Assembly: GCF_023954335.1 (NCBI RefSeq)
Contig: NZ_JAMLIE010000004.1
Coordinates: forward strand, 62,001-126,000
Length of the DNA stretch: 64,000 bases
Direction of reading: 5' to 3'
From: Aquamicrobium sp.
Lineage (GTDB): Bacteria > Pseudomonadota > Alphaproteobacteria > Rhizobiales > Rhizobiaceae
In this document: one piece after another, positions 37,186 to 46,027 of the stretch
Position numbering within the stretch: the first letter of the stretch is position 1
Layout: each line of letters starts with the position of its first letter
The notes under the pieces: generated by a model
Told to the model about the DNA's origin: nothing
What the model saw: only the letters and a program-made list of their open reading frames with translations
Database searches by the model: none
Program-made: the position numbers and the translations under genes

Positions 37186-37563
37186 TTAGATCAGCCAGCT
37201 TTCCGGGTCGCGGATCGGCTCGCCGCGGCCGACCGCCTGGAACCCCACGACCACGCGCACGATGACCCAGACCGCGACGGCCAGCATCAGCAGGAGCCCG
37301 ATGAGGACGAAGGAGAGCACGAGAGACATCAGCCCGTAGAGGATCCCGATCCAGAAGGTGCGGATGGCCCAGGTATAATGAGTCTCGACCCAGCCGCCGG
37401 CCTTGCCGCGGTTCATGTAGGCGAGGACGATGCCGATCAGCGGCGTGATGCCGACCACGAAGCCGAGCAGGTAGCTGGCATAGATGACCTGCACGTTGGT
37501 CGGGCCGGGCTCCAGCCAGCGGTCTGTCTGGCGCGGCGCGGGCGGGGTGTTCGGGTCGGTCAT
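37186..37563 (-). CDS. DUF4870-like small membrane protein in the glc run
   Basis: 125 residues: hydrophilic start (MTDPNTPPAPRQTDRWLEPG), then three hydrophobic segments (IYASYLLGFVVGITPLIGIV, a middle one around FWIGILYGLMSLVLSFVLI, LLLMLAVAVWVIVRVVVGF), ending DPESWLI. Matches DUF4870-type integral membrane proteins. It sits 6 bases before glcF and after glcE. Role with glycolate oxidase unknown; a membrane dock for the complex is possible. Confidence 0.8.
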   Translation of the reverse strand: MTDPNTPPAPRQTDRWLEPGPTNVQVIYASYLLGFVVGITPLIGIVLAYMNRGKAGGWVETHYTWAIRTFWIGILYGLMSLVLSFVLIGLLLMLAVAVWVIVRVVVGFQAVGRGEPIRDPESWLI

Positions 37564-37608
37564 CGCGGTCTCCCTTGTCCGAAACCCTTGAAAGCTATCA
37601 CAGGCGGC

Positions 37609-38817
37609 TCAGCGATACATCCTGCCGGGATTGAGGATGTTCAGCGGGTCGAACTGCGCCTTGACCCGTGCCGAGAGGGCGGCCAGCGCCTCCGGCTGCG
37701 GCTCGAACACCGGCACCGAGGCGCGGATGTGGGCCGGCGCGCGGACCAGCGTCGCATGGCCTCCGCCATGGGCAGCGACATGCCGGCGTAACGCGGCGGC
37801 CTCGGCGTCACCCTCCATGCGCAGCCAGATCAGGCCGCCCTGCCAGTCGTAGAAGGCGTCGACCGCGGCCTCCATGCGCAGGGCCATAACCATGTGGTGT
37901 CCCTCAGACGGCGCCATCGAGACCCGCCAGACCGGCCTTTCAGTGCCGTCGGCGAAGGGGATGCAGTCGCGGATCTCGCGCCACAGCAGGCGCGAGTCTT
38001 CCGCCTCCAGCCGCTCGGGCGCTGCGGTCGGCGCGAGCAGCGCCGCCAGCCGCTCGAAGCGGTAGGCAACCGAGGGCGAAAAGCCTTCGAGGCGCAGCAG
38101 CGTCGCCCCGCGCCAGCCCGGCAGCCGGCCGTCGAGCACCTTGCCGACCACGGTTTCCGGCAGGTGCGCGGCGGCGGACACCTCGCCAGTCGACGTCATC
38201 GCCACGGCCATGGCGTGGGCGGCGTCGGCTTCGGAGAGGCCGCGCAGCACCAGCGTCGCCTCGGTTTCGGCCCTGGGCAGCACCTTGAAGGTGACGTCCG
38301 TTACCGCCGCCAGCGTGCCCCACGAGCCGGCGACCAGCTTGGCGAGGTCGTAGCCGGTGACGTTCTTGACCACGCGCCCGCCCGACTTGAACGCCTCGCC
38401 GCGCCCGGAGACGGCGTGGACGCCGAGCACATGGTCACGTGCCGCCCCCGCCTTGATTCGCCGCGGGCCGCTCGCATTCGCCGCCAGCACCCCGCCGATC
38501 GTGCCCTTCCCCGGCTCGCCGCCGAGCAGCGGGCCGTGGTCCATCGGCTCGAAGGCAAGCTCCTGCCCCGATGCGGAGAGCAGCGCCTCGATCTCGGCGA
38601 GCCGCGTGCCGGCGCGCGCCGACAGCACCAGCTCCTCCGGCTCGTAGAGCGTGACCCCGGCAAGGCCGGAAAGGTCGAGGACGTGCGCTGCCTCTACCGG
38701 CCGGCCGACGCCGCGCCGCGACCCGCCGCCGACGATCTCCAGCGCCGCCCCCTCGCCCGCCGCCCAGCGGACGGCGTCCAGCACCGCGTCGGCATCGGTG
38801 GGCGCGAAGACGGTCAT
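37609..38817 (-). CDS. glcE: Glycolate oxidase FAD-binding subunit
   Basis: 402 residues. PCMH-type FAD domain: EIVGGGSRRGVGRPVEAAHV, PGKGTIGGVLAANASGPRRI and SGRGEAFKSGGRVVKNVTGY. The C-terminal end FDPLNILNPGRMYR is typical of the family. It forms the glycolate oxidase complex with GlcD and GlcF, oxidising glycolate to glyoxylate. It follows the palindromic repeat and DUF559 gene that separate it from glcD. Confidence 0.93.
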   Translation of the reverse strand: MTVFAPTDADAVLDAVRWAAGEGAALEIVGGGSRRGVGRPVEAAHVLDLSGLAGVTLYEPEELVLSARAGTRLAEIEALLSASGQELAFEPMDHGPLLGGEPGKGTIGGVLAANASGPRRIKAGAARDHVLGVHAVSGRGEAFKSGGRVVKNVTGYDLAKLVAGSWGTLAAVTDVTFKVLPRAETEATLVLRGLSEADAAHAMAVAMTSTGEVSAAAHLPETVVGKVLDGRLPGWRGATLLRLEGFSPSVAYRFERLAALLAPTAAPERLEAEDSRLLWREIRDCIPFADGTERPVWRVSMAPSEGHHMVMALRMEAAVDAFYDWQGGLIWLRMEGDAEAAALRRHVAAHGGGHATLVRAPAHIRASVPVFEPQPEALAALSARVKAQFDPLNILNPGRMYR

Positions 38818-38834
38818 TGCCGATCGCCTTCCGC

Positions 38835-38970
38835 CGCGGACCCCTCACCGGCCCTTCGGGCCACTCTCCCCAAAGGGGAGAGGAAAGAGGGCAGCGTTTC
38901 TCAAGCCTAGACTTTTCCTCTCCCCTTTGGGGAGAGGTGGCGAGCGCAGCGAGCCGGTGAGGGGTCCGCG
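38835..38970. repeat. Long palindromic intergenic repeat, copy 2
   Basis: 136 bases with perfect 18-bp inverted ends (CGCGGACCCCTCACCGGC at 38835-38852 and its complement at 38953-38970) and inner inverted CTCTCCCC/GGGGAGAG blocks. Related along its length to 33181-33300. It sits between the DUF559 gene and glcE, so it may affect transcription or RNA stability within this operon. Confidence 0.9.
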
Positions 38971-38972
38971 GC

Positions 38973-39395
38973 CTATCCATCGTCACCCCGCAGATAACGA
39001 AGATCATGCGTCGACACATCCTCCGGGAGTCTTCCGTCGAGTGCGGCGAGGATCGTCGCGCAGACCTCGTCGCGCTGCCTGAATACCGCCTCGTTCCAGA
39101 AGCGGAGGACGGAGTAGCCTTGCGCACGCATGAAGGCGTTGCGGTTCTCGTCATAGAGGCTGCCGGCATGCTGGCTCCCATCAATCTCGATCACGAGCTT
39201 TCGCTCGCGGCAAAGGAAGTCCGCGAAGTAAGGACCGATAGGAAACTGGCGCACGAACTTGTAGCCGCCGAGCTTCCTGCCCTTGAGTTCGTTCCACAAC
39301 AACGCTTCGGCCGGGTTGTCACCCTTTCGCAACGAGCGGGCGCGCCTGCTGGTCTCCTCGTCCCTCCGGCGGGTGCTATGGGCCGTCTCCGTCAT
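38973..39395 (-). CDS. DUF559 (Vsr-like endonuclease fold) protein
   Basis: 140 residues. ATG 39395 overlaps the glcD stop (TGATG). DUF559 features: RRARSLRKGDNPAEALLWNE, FVRQFPIGPYFADFLCRERK, LVIEIDGSQH and the late GYSVLRFWNEAV. The fold is that of Vsr/restriction nucleases; its role in cells is unknown. It is an insertion within the glcD-glcE order, and its stop is only 2 bases from a long palindromic repeat, suggesting it arrived with it. Confidence 0.88.
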   Translation of the reverse strand: MTETAHSTRRRDEETSRRARSLRKGDNPAEALLWNELKGRKLGGYKFVRQFPIGPYFADFLCRERKLVIEIDGSQHAGSLYDENRNAFMRAQGYSVLRFWNEAVFRQRDEVCATILAALDGRLPEDVSTHDLRYLRGDDG

Positions 39396-40891
39396 CAGAA
39401 CCTCGGAATGTCCGGGAACGGCAGCTGCCCGGCGCGGACATGCATGCGGCCGAGCTCGGCGCAGCGGTGGAGCTGCGGGAACATCTTGCCGGGGTTGAGC
39501 AGGTGCTCGGGGTCGAAGGCGCATTTGACCCGGATCTGCTGGTTCATATCCTCCTGCGAGAACATCTCCGGCATCAGGTCGCGCTTCTCGACGCCGACGC
39601 CGTGCTCGCCGGTCAGCACTCCGCCGACCTTGACGCACAGCCGCAATATGTCCGCCCCGAAGGCCTCCGCCCGCTCCAGCTCGCCCGGACGGTTGGCGTC
39701 GTAGAGGATGAGCGGATGGAGGTTGCCGTCACCGGCGTGGAAGACGTTGGCGACCCTTAAGCCGTACTTCTCCGAAAGCGCCCGCATGCCGGCCAGCACG
39801 CGCGGCAGCTCCTTGCGCGGGATCGTGCCGTCCATGCAGAAATAATCCGGCGAGATGCGGCCGACCGCCGGAAAGGCCGCCTTCCTGCCTGCCCAGAAGG
39901 TCATGCGCTCCTCCTCGCTCGCCGAGACGCGGCAGGTGGTGGAGCCGTTGCGCGCGGCGATGGCCTCGACCGCGGCGATCAGGTGATCGACCTCCGCCCC
40001 CGGACCGTCGAGCTCGACGATCAGCAGCGCCTCGACGTCGAGCGGGTAGCCGGCATGGACGAAATCCTCGGCCGCGCGGATCGCCGGCCGGTCCATCATC
40101 TCCATGCCGCCGGGAATGATGCCGGCGCCGATGATGTCGGCGACGCACTGGCCGGCCTGCTCGCTCGACGGGAAGCCGAGCAGGACCGCGCGCGCCGTCT
40201 CCGGGCTCTTGAGGATGCGCACGGTGACCTCGGTGACGACGCCGAGTAGCCCTTCCGAGCCGGTGACGACGCCCATCAGGTCGTAGCCCTCGGCGTCGAG
40301 GTGCTTGCCGCCGAGGCGCACCACCTCGCCGTTCATCAGCACCATCTCGACGCCCAGCACATTGTTGGCCGTCAGCCCGTATTTCAGGCAATGCACGCCG
40401 CCGGAGTTTTCCGCGATGTTGCCGCCGATCGAGCAGGCGATCTGCGAGGAGGGATCGGGCGCGTAGTAGAAGCCCTCATGGCGCACGGCGTTGGTGATGC
40501 CGAGATTGGTCACGCCGGGCTGGGCGGTCACCGTGCGGTTGGCGTAGTCGATGTCGAGGATGCGGTTGAAGCGGCTCATCACCAGGAGCACCGCATCTGC
40601 AAGCGGCAGCGCCCCGCCGGAGAGCGAGGTGCCGGCCCCGCGCGGCACGACGCGGATATTGCGGTCGCTGCAATATTTGAGGATGCGTTGCACCTGCTTC
40701 ACCGTCTGCGGCAGGACGACGACGAGCGGCAGCTGGCGGTAGGCGGTGAGCCCGTCGCTCTCGAAGGCGCGCATCGCCGTCTCGGCCGCCACCACCCCCT
40801 CGCCCGGCACGATGACGCGCATGTCCTCGACGATCTCGTCGCGGCGGGCAAGCGTCTTTGCGTCTGGCGCGGGCATCGCGATGCCGGACAT
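39395..40891 (-). CDS. glcD: Glycolate oxidase FAD-binding subunit GlcD
   Basis: 498 residues. FAD-binding PCMH domain: VVPRGAGTSLSGGALPLADA, PGVTNLGITNAV, CSIGGNIAENSGGVHCLKYG, VVTGSEGLLGVVTEVTVRIL. The C-terminal oxidase domain has NVFHAGDGNLHPLILYD and VGGVLTGEHGVGVEKRDLM, ending LLNPGKMFP. It holds the active site for glycolate (and often D-lactate) oxidation. First gene of the run; its promoter is in the region shared with the divergent lactate dehydrogenase. Confidence 0.95.
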   Translation of the reverse strand: MSGIAMPAPDAKTLARRDEIVEDMRVIVPGEGVVAAETAMRAFESDGLTAYRQLPLVVVLPQTVKQVQRILKYCSDRNIRVVPRGAGTSLSGGALPLADAVLLVMSRFNRILDIDYANRTVTAQPGVTNLGITNAVRHEGFYYAPDPSSQIACSIGGNIAENSGGVHCLKYGLTANNVLGVEMVLMNGEVVRLGGKHLDAEGYDLMGVVTGSEGLLGVVTEVTVRILKSPETARAVLLGFPSSEQAGQCVADIIGAGIIPGGMEMMDRPAIRAAEDFVHAGYPLDVEALLIVELDGPGAEVDHLIAAVEAIAARNGSTTCRVSASEEERMTFWAGRKAAFPAVGRISPDYFCMDGTIPRKELPRVLAGMRALSEKYGLRVANVFHAGDGNLHPLILYDANRPGELERAEAFGADILRLCVKVGGVLTGEHGVGVEKRDLMPEMFSQEDMNQQIRVKCAFDPEHLLNPGKMFPQLHRCAELGRMHVRAGQLPFPDIPRF

Positions 40892-40909
40892 TAGCGGTGC
40901 GTCCTCCTA

Positions 40910-41000
40910 GAGCAATTCCAGCAAAAGCGCGAAGCGATTTTGCGCCCGGAATTGCGTGACAACAAGGGATAGACCGTTTCACCGTTCCCGTGAAACGGTC
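40910..41000. repeat. Composite two-hairpin intergenic repeat
   Basis: First part AGCAATTCCAGC ... CCGGAATTGC (40911-40955), an imperfect hairpin related to 60953-60999. The second part is a perfect 11-bp hairpin GACCGTTTCAC/GTGAAACGGTC with loop CGTTCCC (40972-41000). The pair occupies the divergent glcD/lactate dehydrogenase region. The first part belongs to a family I associate with Mesorhizobium relatives. Confidence 0.8.
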
Positions 41001-41096
41001 TTGCGTGGCGAACCATCTTTCGCCGCCCCTTCGCTCCTCTTATAACGGACGCGGTGCAAGCCGACAGGGCAAAACCGGGGAAACGGGAGAAAGACG

Positions 41097-42263
41097 ATGA
41101 GCGCGCTGCTGACCATCGAGGACTTAAGACGGCGCGCGCGCCGCCGCGTGCCGAAGATGTTCTTCGACTATGCCGATTCCGGCTCGTGGACGGAGAGCAC
41201 CTACCGCGCCAACGAGGAGGATTTCCACAAGGTCAAGCTGCGCCAGCGCGTGCTGGTCGACATGACCGACCGCTCGCTCGAATCGACGATGATCGGCGAG
41301 ACCGTGTCGATGCCGGTGGCGCTCGCCCCGACGGGCCTGACCGGCATGCAGCATGCCGACGGCGAAATCCTCGCCGCGCAGGCGGCCGAGGCGTTCGGCG
41401 TGCCCTTCGCCCTGTCGACCATGAGCATCTGCTCGATCGAGGACGTGGCCGAAGCGACGACGAAGCCGTTCTGGTTCCAGCTCTACGTGATGCGCGACCG
41501 CGGCTTCATCAACGACCTGATCGACCGGGCCAAGGCCGCCGGCTGCTCGGCGCTGGTGCTGACCGCGGATTTGCAGATCCTCGGCCAGCGCCACAAGGAT
41601 CTGCGCAACGGGCTGTCCGCCCCGCCGAAATTCACGCCGAAGCACATCTGGCAGATGGCGACGCGGCCGCAATGGTGCCTCGGCATGCTCGGCACCAAAA
41701 GGCGCACCTTCCGCAACATCGCCGGCCACGTGAAGGGCGTCACCGACCTCTCCTCGCTCAGCACCTGGACGGCCGAGCAGTTCGACCCGCGCCTGTCATG
41801 GGCCGATGTCGAATGGATCAAGGAACGCTGGGGCGGCAAGCTGATCATCAAGGGCATCCTCGACGTGGAGGACGCGAAGATGGCGGCGGCGACCGGGGCC
41901 GACGCCATCATCGTCTCCAACCATGGCGGCCGCCAGCTCGACGGCGCGCCGTCCTCGGTCTCGGTGCTGCCGGAGATCGTCGAGGCGGTCGGCGAGCGCA
42001 TCGAGGTGCATCTCGACGGCGGCATCCGCTCGGGGCAGGATGTCTTGAAGGCGCTGTGCCTCGGCGCGAAGGGCGTCCATATCGGCCGCCCCTTCCTCTA
42101 CGGCCTCGGCGCGGGCGGCCGCGAGGGCGTCAGGCTGGCGCTCGAGATCATCCGCAGGGAGCTGGACGTGACGCTGGCGCTGTGCGGCAAGCGCGACATC
42201 GCGCAGGCCGGGCCGGAGCTGCTCTATGCGCCAAACGACCCGTTCGGGACCGGCCGGCGCTAA
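41097..42263 (+). CDS. lldD: FMN-dependent L-lactate dehydrogenase / alpha-hydroxy-acid oxidase
   Basis: 388 residues, TIM barrel with FMN. Active-site signature SNHGGRQLDGAPSS (the catalytic His) and HLDGGIRSGQDVLKAL-type phosphate loop. N-terminal FFDYADSGSWTEST is typical. It oxidises L-lactate to pyruvate (or a related 2-hydroxy acid), passing electrons to quinone. GGGAGAAAG precedes the ATG. Divergent from the glycolate oxidase genes, so both substrates may be handled together. Confidence 0.9.
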   Translation: MSALLTIEDLRRRARRRVPKMFFDYADSGSWTESTYRANEEDFHKVKLRQRVLVDMTDRSLESTMIGETVSMPVALAPTGLTGMQHADGEILAAQAAEAFGVPFALSTMSICSIEDVAEATTKPFWFQLYVMRDRGFINDLIDRAKAAGCSALVLTADLQILGQRHKDLRNGLSAPPKFTPKHIWQMATRPQWCLGMLGTKRRTFRNIAGHVKGVTDLSSLSTWTAEQFDPRLSWADVEWIKERWGGKLIIKGILDVEDAKMAAATGADAIIVSNHGGRQLDGAPSSVSVLPEIVEAVGERIEVHLDGGIRSGQDVLKALCLGAKGVHIGRPFLYGLGAGGREGVRLALEIIRRELDVTLALCGKRDIAQAGPELLYAPNDPFGTGRR

Positions 42264-42297
42264 TCGTCAAGCGAAGGAAAAAGGGTATGCGCGCGGC

Positions 42298-42456
42298 TCA
42301 GCGCGCCTCGGCGACGCCGTAGCCGTCGACCGGGCCGTGACCGCCGGCCGCGTCGGCCGAATACATGGCCGCGCCCCACATGGCGATGCCGGTGAGCATG
42401 AACAGCGAAACGAGCGTGGCTTTCACGGGGGTCATCTCTGTTTGGTTTCCGTTCAT
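42298..42456 (-). CDS. Small single-helix membrane/secreted protein (about 45-52 aa)
   Basis: A minus-strand frame of 52 residues (ATG 42456) or 45 (ATG 42435): after the second Met, TPVKATLVSLFMLTGIAMWG then AAMYSADAAGGHGPVDGYGV. This is one membrane segment or uncleaved signal peptide followed by a short Gly-rich end. Ribosome binding sites are weak. Too short for certainty; the hydrophobic pattern and stop placement favour a real gene. Confidence 0.45.
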   Translation of the reverse strand: MNGNQTEMTPVKATLVSLFMLTGIAMWGAAMYSADAAGGHGPVDGYGVAEAR

Positions 42457-42465
42457 CTTGCAACG

Positions 42466-42592
42466 CGGATGGTTACCATCCGGTTTCGTCTGCCCTTCGG
42501 TTTGGTGCTGATAATGCTGCGGCGGCGAAAACGCCAGATGCCCGACGCCGGGTTTGCGTGGATTTCATGCTGCGTTGCGCAATTGCAACGCA
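42466..42592. promoter_or_regulatory. Two perfect palindromes upstream of hisS
   Basis: CGGATGG-TTA-CCATCCG (42466-42482) lies just upstream of the small minus-strand gene, and TGCGTTGC-GCAATT-GCAACGCA (42571-42592) lies about 120 bases before hisS. Each could be a regulator site. The remaining 250 bases hold no gene I can support. Confidence 0.45.
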
Positions 42593-42710
42593 GGGGGCCT
42601 CGCGGCCCGGCCATCGCCCCCGCACTCACCTTGCCGCACCCGCCCATATCGGCTAGGAAACCGGCGCGCCCGAAGGGGGCGCCGACACCATTCACAAGGC
42701 GGGCGGAACC

Positions 42711-44168
42711 ATGGCTGACAAGGCGGACAGGATGAAGGCGCGGCTCCCGCGGGGCTTCGTCGACCGCCATGCGGCCGACATCCGCGCCGTCGACGCGATG
42801 ACGGCGAAGATTCGCGCGGTCTACGAGCTCTATGGCTTCGACCCCGTCGAGCAGCCGATGGTCGAGTACACCGACGCGCTGGGCAAGTTCCTGCCCGACC
42901 AGGACCGGCCGAACGAGGGCGTGTTCTCGTTCCAGGACGACGACGAGCAGTGGCTTTCCCTGCGCTACGACCTGACCGCGCCGTTGGCCCGCTTCGTCGC
43001 GGAGAATTTCGAGACGCTGGCCAGGCCCTACCGCTCCTACCGCTCGGGCTGGGTTTTCCGCAACGAGAAGCCGGGACCGGGCCGCTTTCGCCAGTTCATG
43101 CAGTTCGACGCCGACATCGTCGGTACGCCGGGGGTGGCCGCCGACGCCGAGATGGCGATGATGATGGCCGACACGCTGGAGGCGGTAGGCATCAAGCGCG
43201 GCGACTACGTCATCCGCGTCAACAACCGCAAGGTGCTCGACGGCGTGCTGGAGGCGATCGGCCTCGGCGGCGAGGGCAATGCCGGACGGCGCCTCACCGT
43301 GCTGCGCGCCATCGACAAGCTCGACAAGTTCGGCCCCGAGGGCGTGCGCCTGCTGCTCGGCAAGGGCCGGCTAGACGAGAGCGGCGACTTCACCAAGGGC
43401 GCGGGGCTGGACGAGGCCGGCATCGGGACGGTGCTCAGCTATATCGAGACGGGCGAGGTCGCCGACAATGAGGGCGTCGCGGAGCTGGCGCAGATCCGCG
43501 CGTTGGTCGCTGCCGCCGGCTATGACGACGGCCGGGTGAAGATCGACCCCTCCGTGGTGCGCGGCCTCGAATATTACACCGGCCCGGTCTACGAGGCCGA
43601 GCTGCTGTTCGAGGTGCCGAACGAGAAGGGCGAGATCGTCCGTTTCGGCTCGGTCGCGGGCGGCGGGCGCTATGACGGGCTCGTCTCGCGCTTCCGCGGC
43701 GAGCCGGTGCCGGCGACGGGCTTCTCCATCGGCGTGTCGCGGCTGACCGCGGCGCTGAAGAACCTCGGCAAGCTGGAGGACACGGCAGTCGTCGCGCCGG
43801 TCGTCGTCCTCGTCATGGACAAGGACACCGAATCGCTCGGCCGCTACCAGCGCATGGTCTCCGAGTTGCGCGCAGCCGGCATCCGGGCGGAGATGTATCT
43901 CGGCGGTGCCGGCATGAAGGCGCAGATGAAATATGCCGACCGCCGCGGCGCGCCTTGCGTCGTCATCCAAGGCGGCGACGAGCGCGAAAAGGGCGAGGTG
44001 CAGATCAAGGACCTCGCCCTCGGCGCGAAGCTGTCGGCCGAGATCGAGGACAACGCCACATGGCGCGAGAGCCGGCCGGCGCAGTTCACCGCGCCGGAAA
44101 GCGGACTGGTCGAGGCCGTCCGCCGCGTGCTCGACGCGCAGAAGGCGGAAAGAAGCGCCGAGGCATGA
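42711..44168 (+). CDS. hisS: Histidyl-tRNA synthetase
   Basis: 485 residues, class II synthetase. Motif 1 region (RGFVDRHAADIRAVDAMT), motif 2 YRSGWVFRNEKPGPGRFRQF with MQFDADIVG, the histidine-binding VVRGLEYYTGPVYEAEL (His-A) and GGGRYDGLV (His-B), and motif 3 ATGFSIGVSRL. The C-terminal anticodon domain is present. It charges tRNA-His. It heads an operon with hisZ and hisG (ATGA overlaps), linking histidine synthesis with its use. GGCGGA before the ATG. Confidence 0.95.
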   Translation: MADKADRMKARLPRGFVDRHAADIRAVDAMTAKIRAVYELYGFDPVEQPMVEYTDALGKFLPDQDRPNEGVFSFQDDDEQWLSLRYDLTAPLARFVAENFETLARPYRSYRSGWVFRNEKPGPGRFRQFMQFDADIVGTPGVAADAEMAMMMADTLEAVGIKRGDYVIRVNNRKVLDGVLEAIGLGGEGNAGRRLTVLRAIDKLDKFGPEGVRLLLGKGRLDESGDFTKGAGLDEAGIGTVLSYIETGEVADNEGVAELAQIRALVAAAGYDDGRVKIDPSVVRGLEYYTGPVYEAELLFEVPNEKGEIVRFGSVAGGGRYDGLVSRFRGEPVPATGFSIGVSRLTAALKNLGKLEDTAVVAPVVVLVMDKDTESLGRYQRMVSELRAAGIRAEMYLGGAGMKAQMKYADRRGAPCVVIQGGDEREKGEVQIKDLALGAKLSAEIEDNATWRESRPAQFTAPESGLVEAVRRVLDAQKAERSAEA

Positions 44169-45280
44169 CCGCCCGCCTGCCCGCCTTCGCAGCCGACATC
44201 CTTGCTCTCTTCGAGGAGCGCGGCGCCGGCCTTGCCGAGGTCGCCGTGCTGCAGCCGGCGGAGCCCTTTCTCGACATGGCGGGCGAGGACCTCAGGCGGC
44301 GCATCTTCCTGACGGAGAGCGAGACCGGCAGGAGTCTGTGCCTCCGGCCCGAATTCACCATCCCGGTCTGCCTTCGCCATATCGAGACGGCGACCGGCAC
44401 GCCCAAGCGCTATGCCTATCTCGGCGAGGTGTTCCGCCAGCGCCGCGAGGGCTCGAACGAGTTCTACCAGGCCGGCATCGAGGATCTCGGCGAGCCTGAC
44501 GTCGCGAAGGCCGATGCGCGCGCGGTGGCCGACGCGCATGCGCTGCTGTCGCGCGTCCTGCCCGGCGTGCCGCTCGCCATCACCCTCGGCGACCAGGCGG
44601 TCTTCGAGGCTGTCGTGGCGGCCTGCGGCCTGCCGGGCGGGTGGCAGAAGCGGCTGGCGCGCGCCTTCGGCTCGGCCGGGCAGCTCGCCGCCGCGCTCGA
44701 CGACCTCGCCAACCCCGCGCAGCGCGCCGCGCCCGACGCGACAATCGCCGCCCTGATCGCGGCGGGCGAGCGCGACCGGCTCGCCGCCCATATCGACGCG
44801 ATGATGGAGGAAGCCGCGCTTCCCGCCTCGGCCGGGCGCAGCCCGCAGGACATCGCCCAGCGGCTGATCGAGAAGGCCGACCTGCGCAGCGTGCGCCTCT
44901 CGGCCGACGCGCTGGCGGCGCTGAAGCGGTTCCTCGCCATTCGCGCGCCGCTGGAGGACGCCGCCGCGGCGCTCGCGGCCTTCGCGAAGGAAACCGGCGT
45001 CTCGCTCGGCGATGCGCTCGACATCTTCACCGCCCGCGCAACGGCCATCGCCGGCCACGGCCTGCCGCAAGGCGCGATCGTCTACGACGCCGGCTTCGGC
45101 CGGCCGCTCGACTACTATACCGGCCTCGTCTTCGAGATCCGCTCGGGCGGCTCGCTGCCGCTGGTCGGCGGCGGCCGCTACGACCGGCTCCTGACCATGC
45201 TGGGCGCGAAGGCGCCGATCCCCGGCGTCGGCTTCTCGGTCTGGCTCGACCGCATCGCGGCATTGAGAGGGCAGGCATGA
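44165..45280 (+). CDS. hisZ: ATP phosphoribosyltransferase regulatory subunit
   Basis: 371 residues. A HisRS-like paralogue without aminoacylation activity: LRPEFTIPVCLRHIETATGT, RYAYLGEVFRQRREGSNEFY, and GRPLDYYTGLVFEIR with GGGRYDRLLTMLG remain. It lacks the synthetase's anticodon domain. HisZ joins short HisG in an octamer and gives feedback inhibition by histidine. Starts in ATGA overlap with hisS and ends in ATGA overlap with hisG. Confidence 0.93.
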   Translation: MTARLPAFAADILALFEERGAGLAEVAVLQPAEPFLDMAGEDLRRRIFLTESETGRSLCLRPEFTIPVCLRHIETATGTPKRYAYLGEVFRQRREGSNEFYQAGIEDLGEPDVAKADARAVADAHALLSRVLPGVPLAITLGDQAVFEAVVAACGLPGGWQKRLARAFGSAGQLAAALDDLANPAQRAAPDATIAALIAAGERDRLAAHIDAMMEEAALPASAGRSPQDIAQRLIEKADLRSVRLSADALAALKRFLAIRAPLEDAAAALAAFAKETGVSLGDALDIFTARATAIAGHGLPQGAIVYDAGFGRPLDYYTGLVFEIRSGGSLPLVGGGRYDRLLTMLGAKAPIPGVGFSVWLDRIAALRGQA

Positions 45281-45972
45281 CCGTCACGCTGGCGCTTCCC
45301 TCCAAGGGCAGGCTCAAGGAAGAGGCCATCGCCGTGCTGGCGAAGGCCGGCTTCGACGTCGTCATCCCGCAGGACGAGCGCCGCTACCGCGCCCATATAA
45401 AGGGCCGCGACGACATCGAGGTCGCGTTCCTCTCGGCCTCGGAAATCTCGCGCGAGCTCGGGCAGGGCACGGTCGACCTCGGCGTCACCGGCGAGGACCT
45501 GATCCGCGAGACCATCCCCGACTGGGAGGCGCGGGTGAAGATCGGCGCGCGGCTCGGCTTCGGCCATGCCGACGTCATCGTCGCGGTGCCGGAAGCCTGG
45601 CTCGACGTCGACACCATGGCCGACCTCGACGACGTCGCCGCCGATTTCCGCCAGCGCCACGGCCGCAGGCTCAGGATCGCCACCAAATACTGGCGGCTGA
45701 CGCAGCAGTTCTTCTCCGCCCAGCACGGCATCCAGGTCTATCGCATCGTCGAGAGCCTCGGCGCCACCGAGGGCGCGCCGGCCGCCGGCTCGGCCGACGT
45801 CATCGTCGACATCACCTCGACCGGCTCGACGCTGCGCGCCAACCATTTGAAGATCCTCGACGACGGCGTCATCCTGCGATCCGAGGCCTGCCTCGGCGTA
45901 TCGCTGAAGGCGCGCGAGGCCGCGGACGAGGCGGCGATCGACGAAATCCTCAAGGCCGTAAACGGCGGCTGA
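45277..45972 (+). CDS. hisG: ATP phosphoribosyltransferase, short form
   Basis: 231 residues. It lacks the C-terminal regulatory ACT-like domain of long HisG and so needs HisZ, which is encoded just before. Conserved: LALPSKGRLKEEAIAVL, LGVTGEDLIRE, and the PRPP loop VDITSTGSTLRANHLKILDD. First step of histidine synthesis: ATP + PRPP to phosphoribosyl-ATP. Confidence 0.95.
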   Translation: MTVTLALPSKGRLKEEAIAVLAKAGFDVVIPQDERRYRAHIKGRDDIEVAFLSASEISRELGQGTVDLGVTGEDLIRETIPDWEARVKIGARLGFGHADVIVAVPEAWLDVDTMADLDDVAADFRQRHGRRLRIATKYWRLTQQFFSAQHGIQVYRIVESLGATEGAPAAGSADVIVDITSTGSTLRANHLKILDDGVILRSEACLGVSLKAREAADEAAIDEILKAVNGG

Positions 45973-45980
45973 AACGAGAA

Positions 45981-46004
45981 AAGGCCCGGATCGCTCCGGG
46001 CCTT
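45981..46004. terminator. Bidirectional terminator hairpin between hisG and doxX
   Basis: Perfect 10-bp stem AAGGCCCGGA/TCCGGGCCTT, loop TCGC, flanked by A-rich sequence on the left and a T-containing stretch on the right. It lies between convergent genes. Confidence 0.8.
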
Positions 46005-46027
46005 CGTCATTTCGGCGGCGGTGTTTT

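Noticed and set aside
44165..45280. A second histidyl-tRNA synthetase
   Set aside because: It lacks the anticodon domain and is coupled to a short hisG, so it is the regulatory subunit HisZ.
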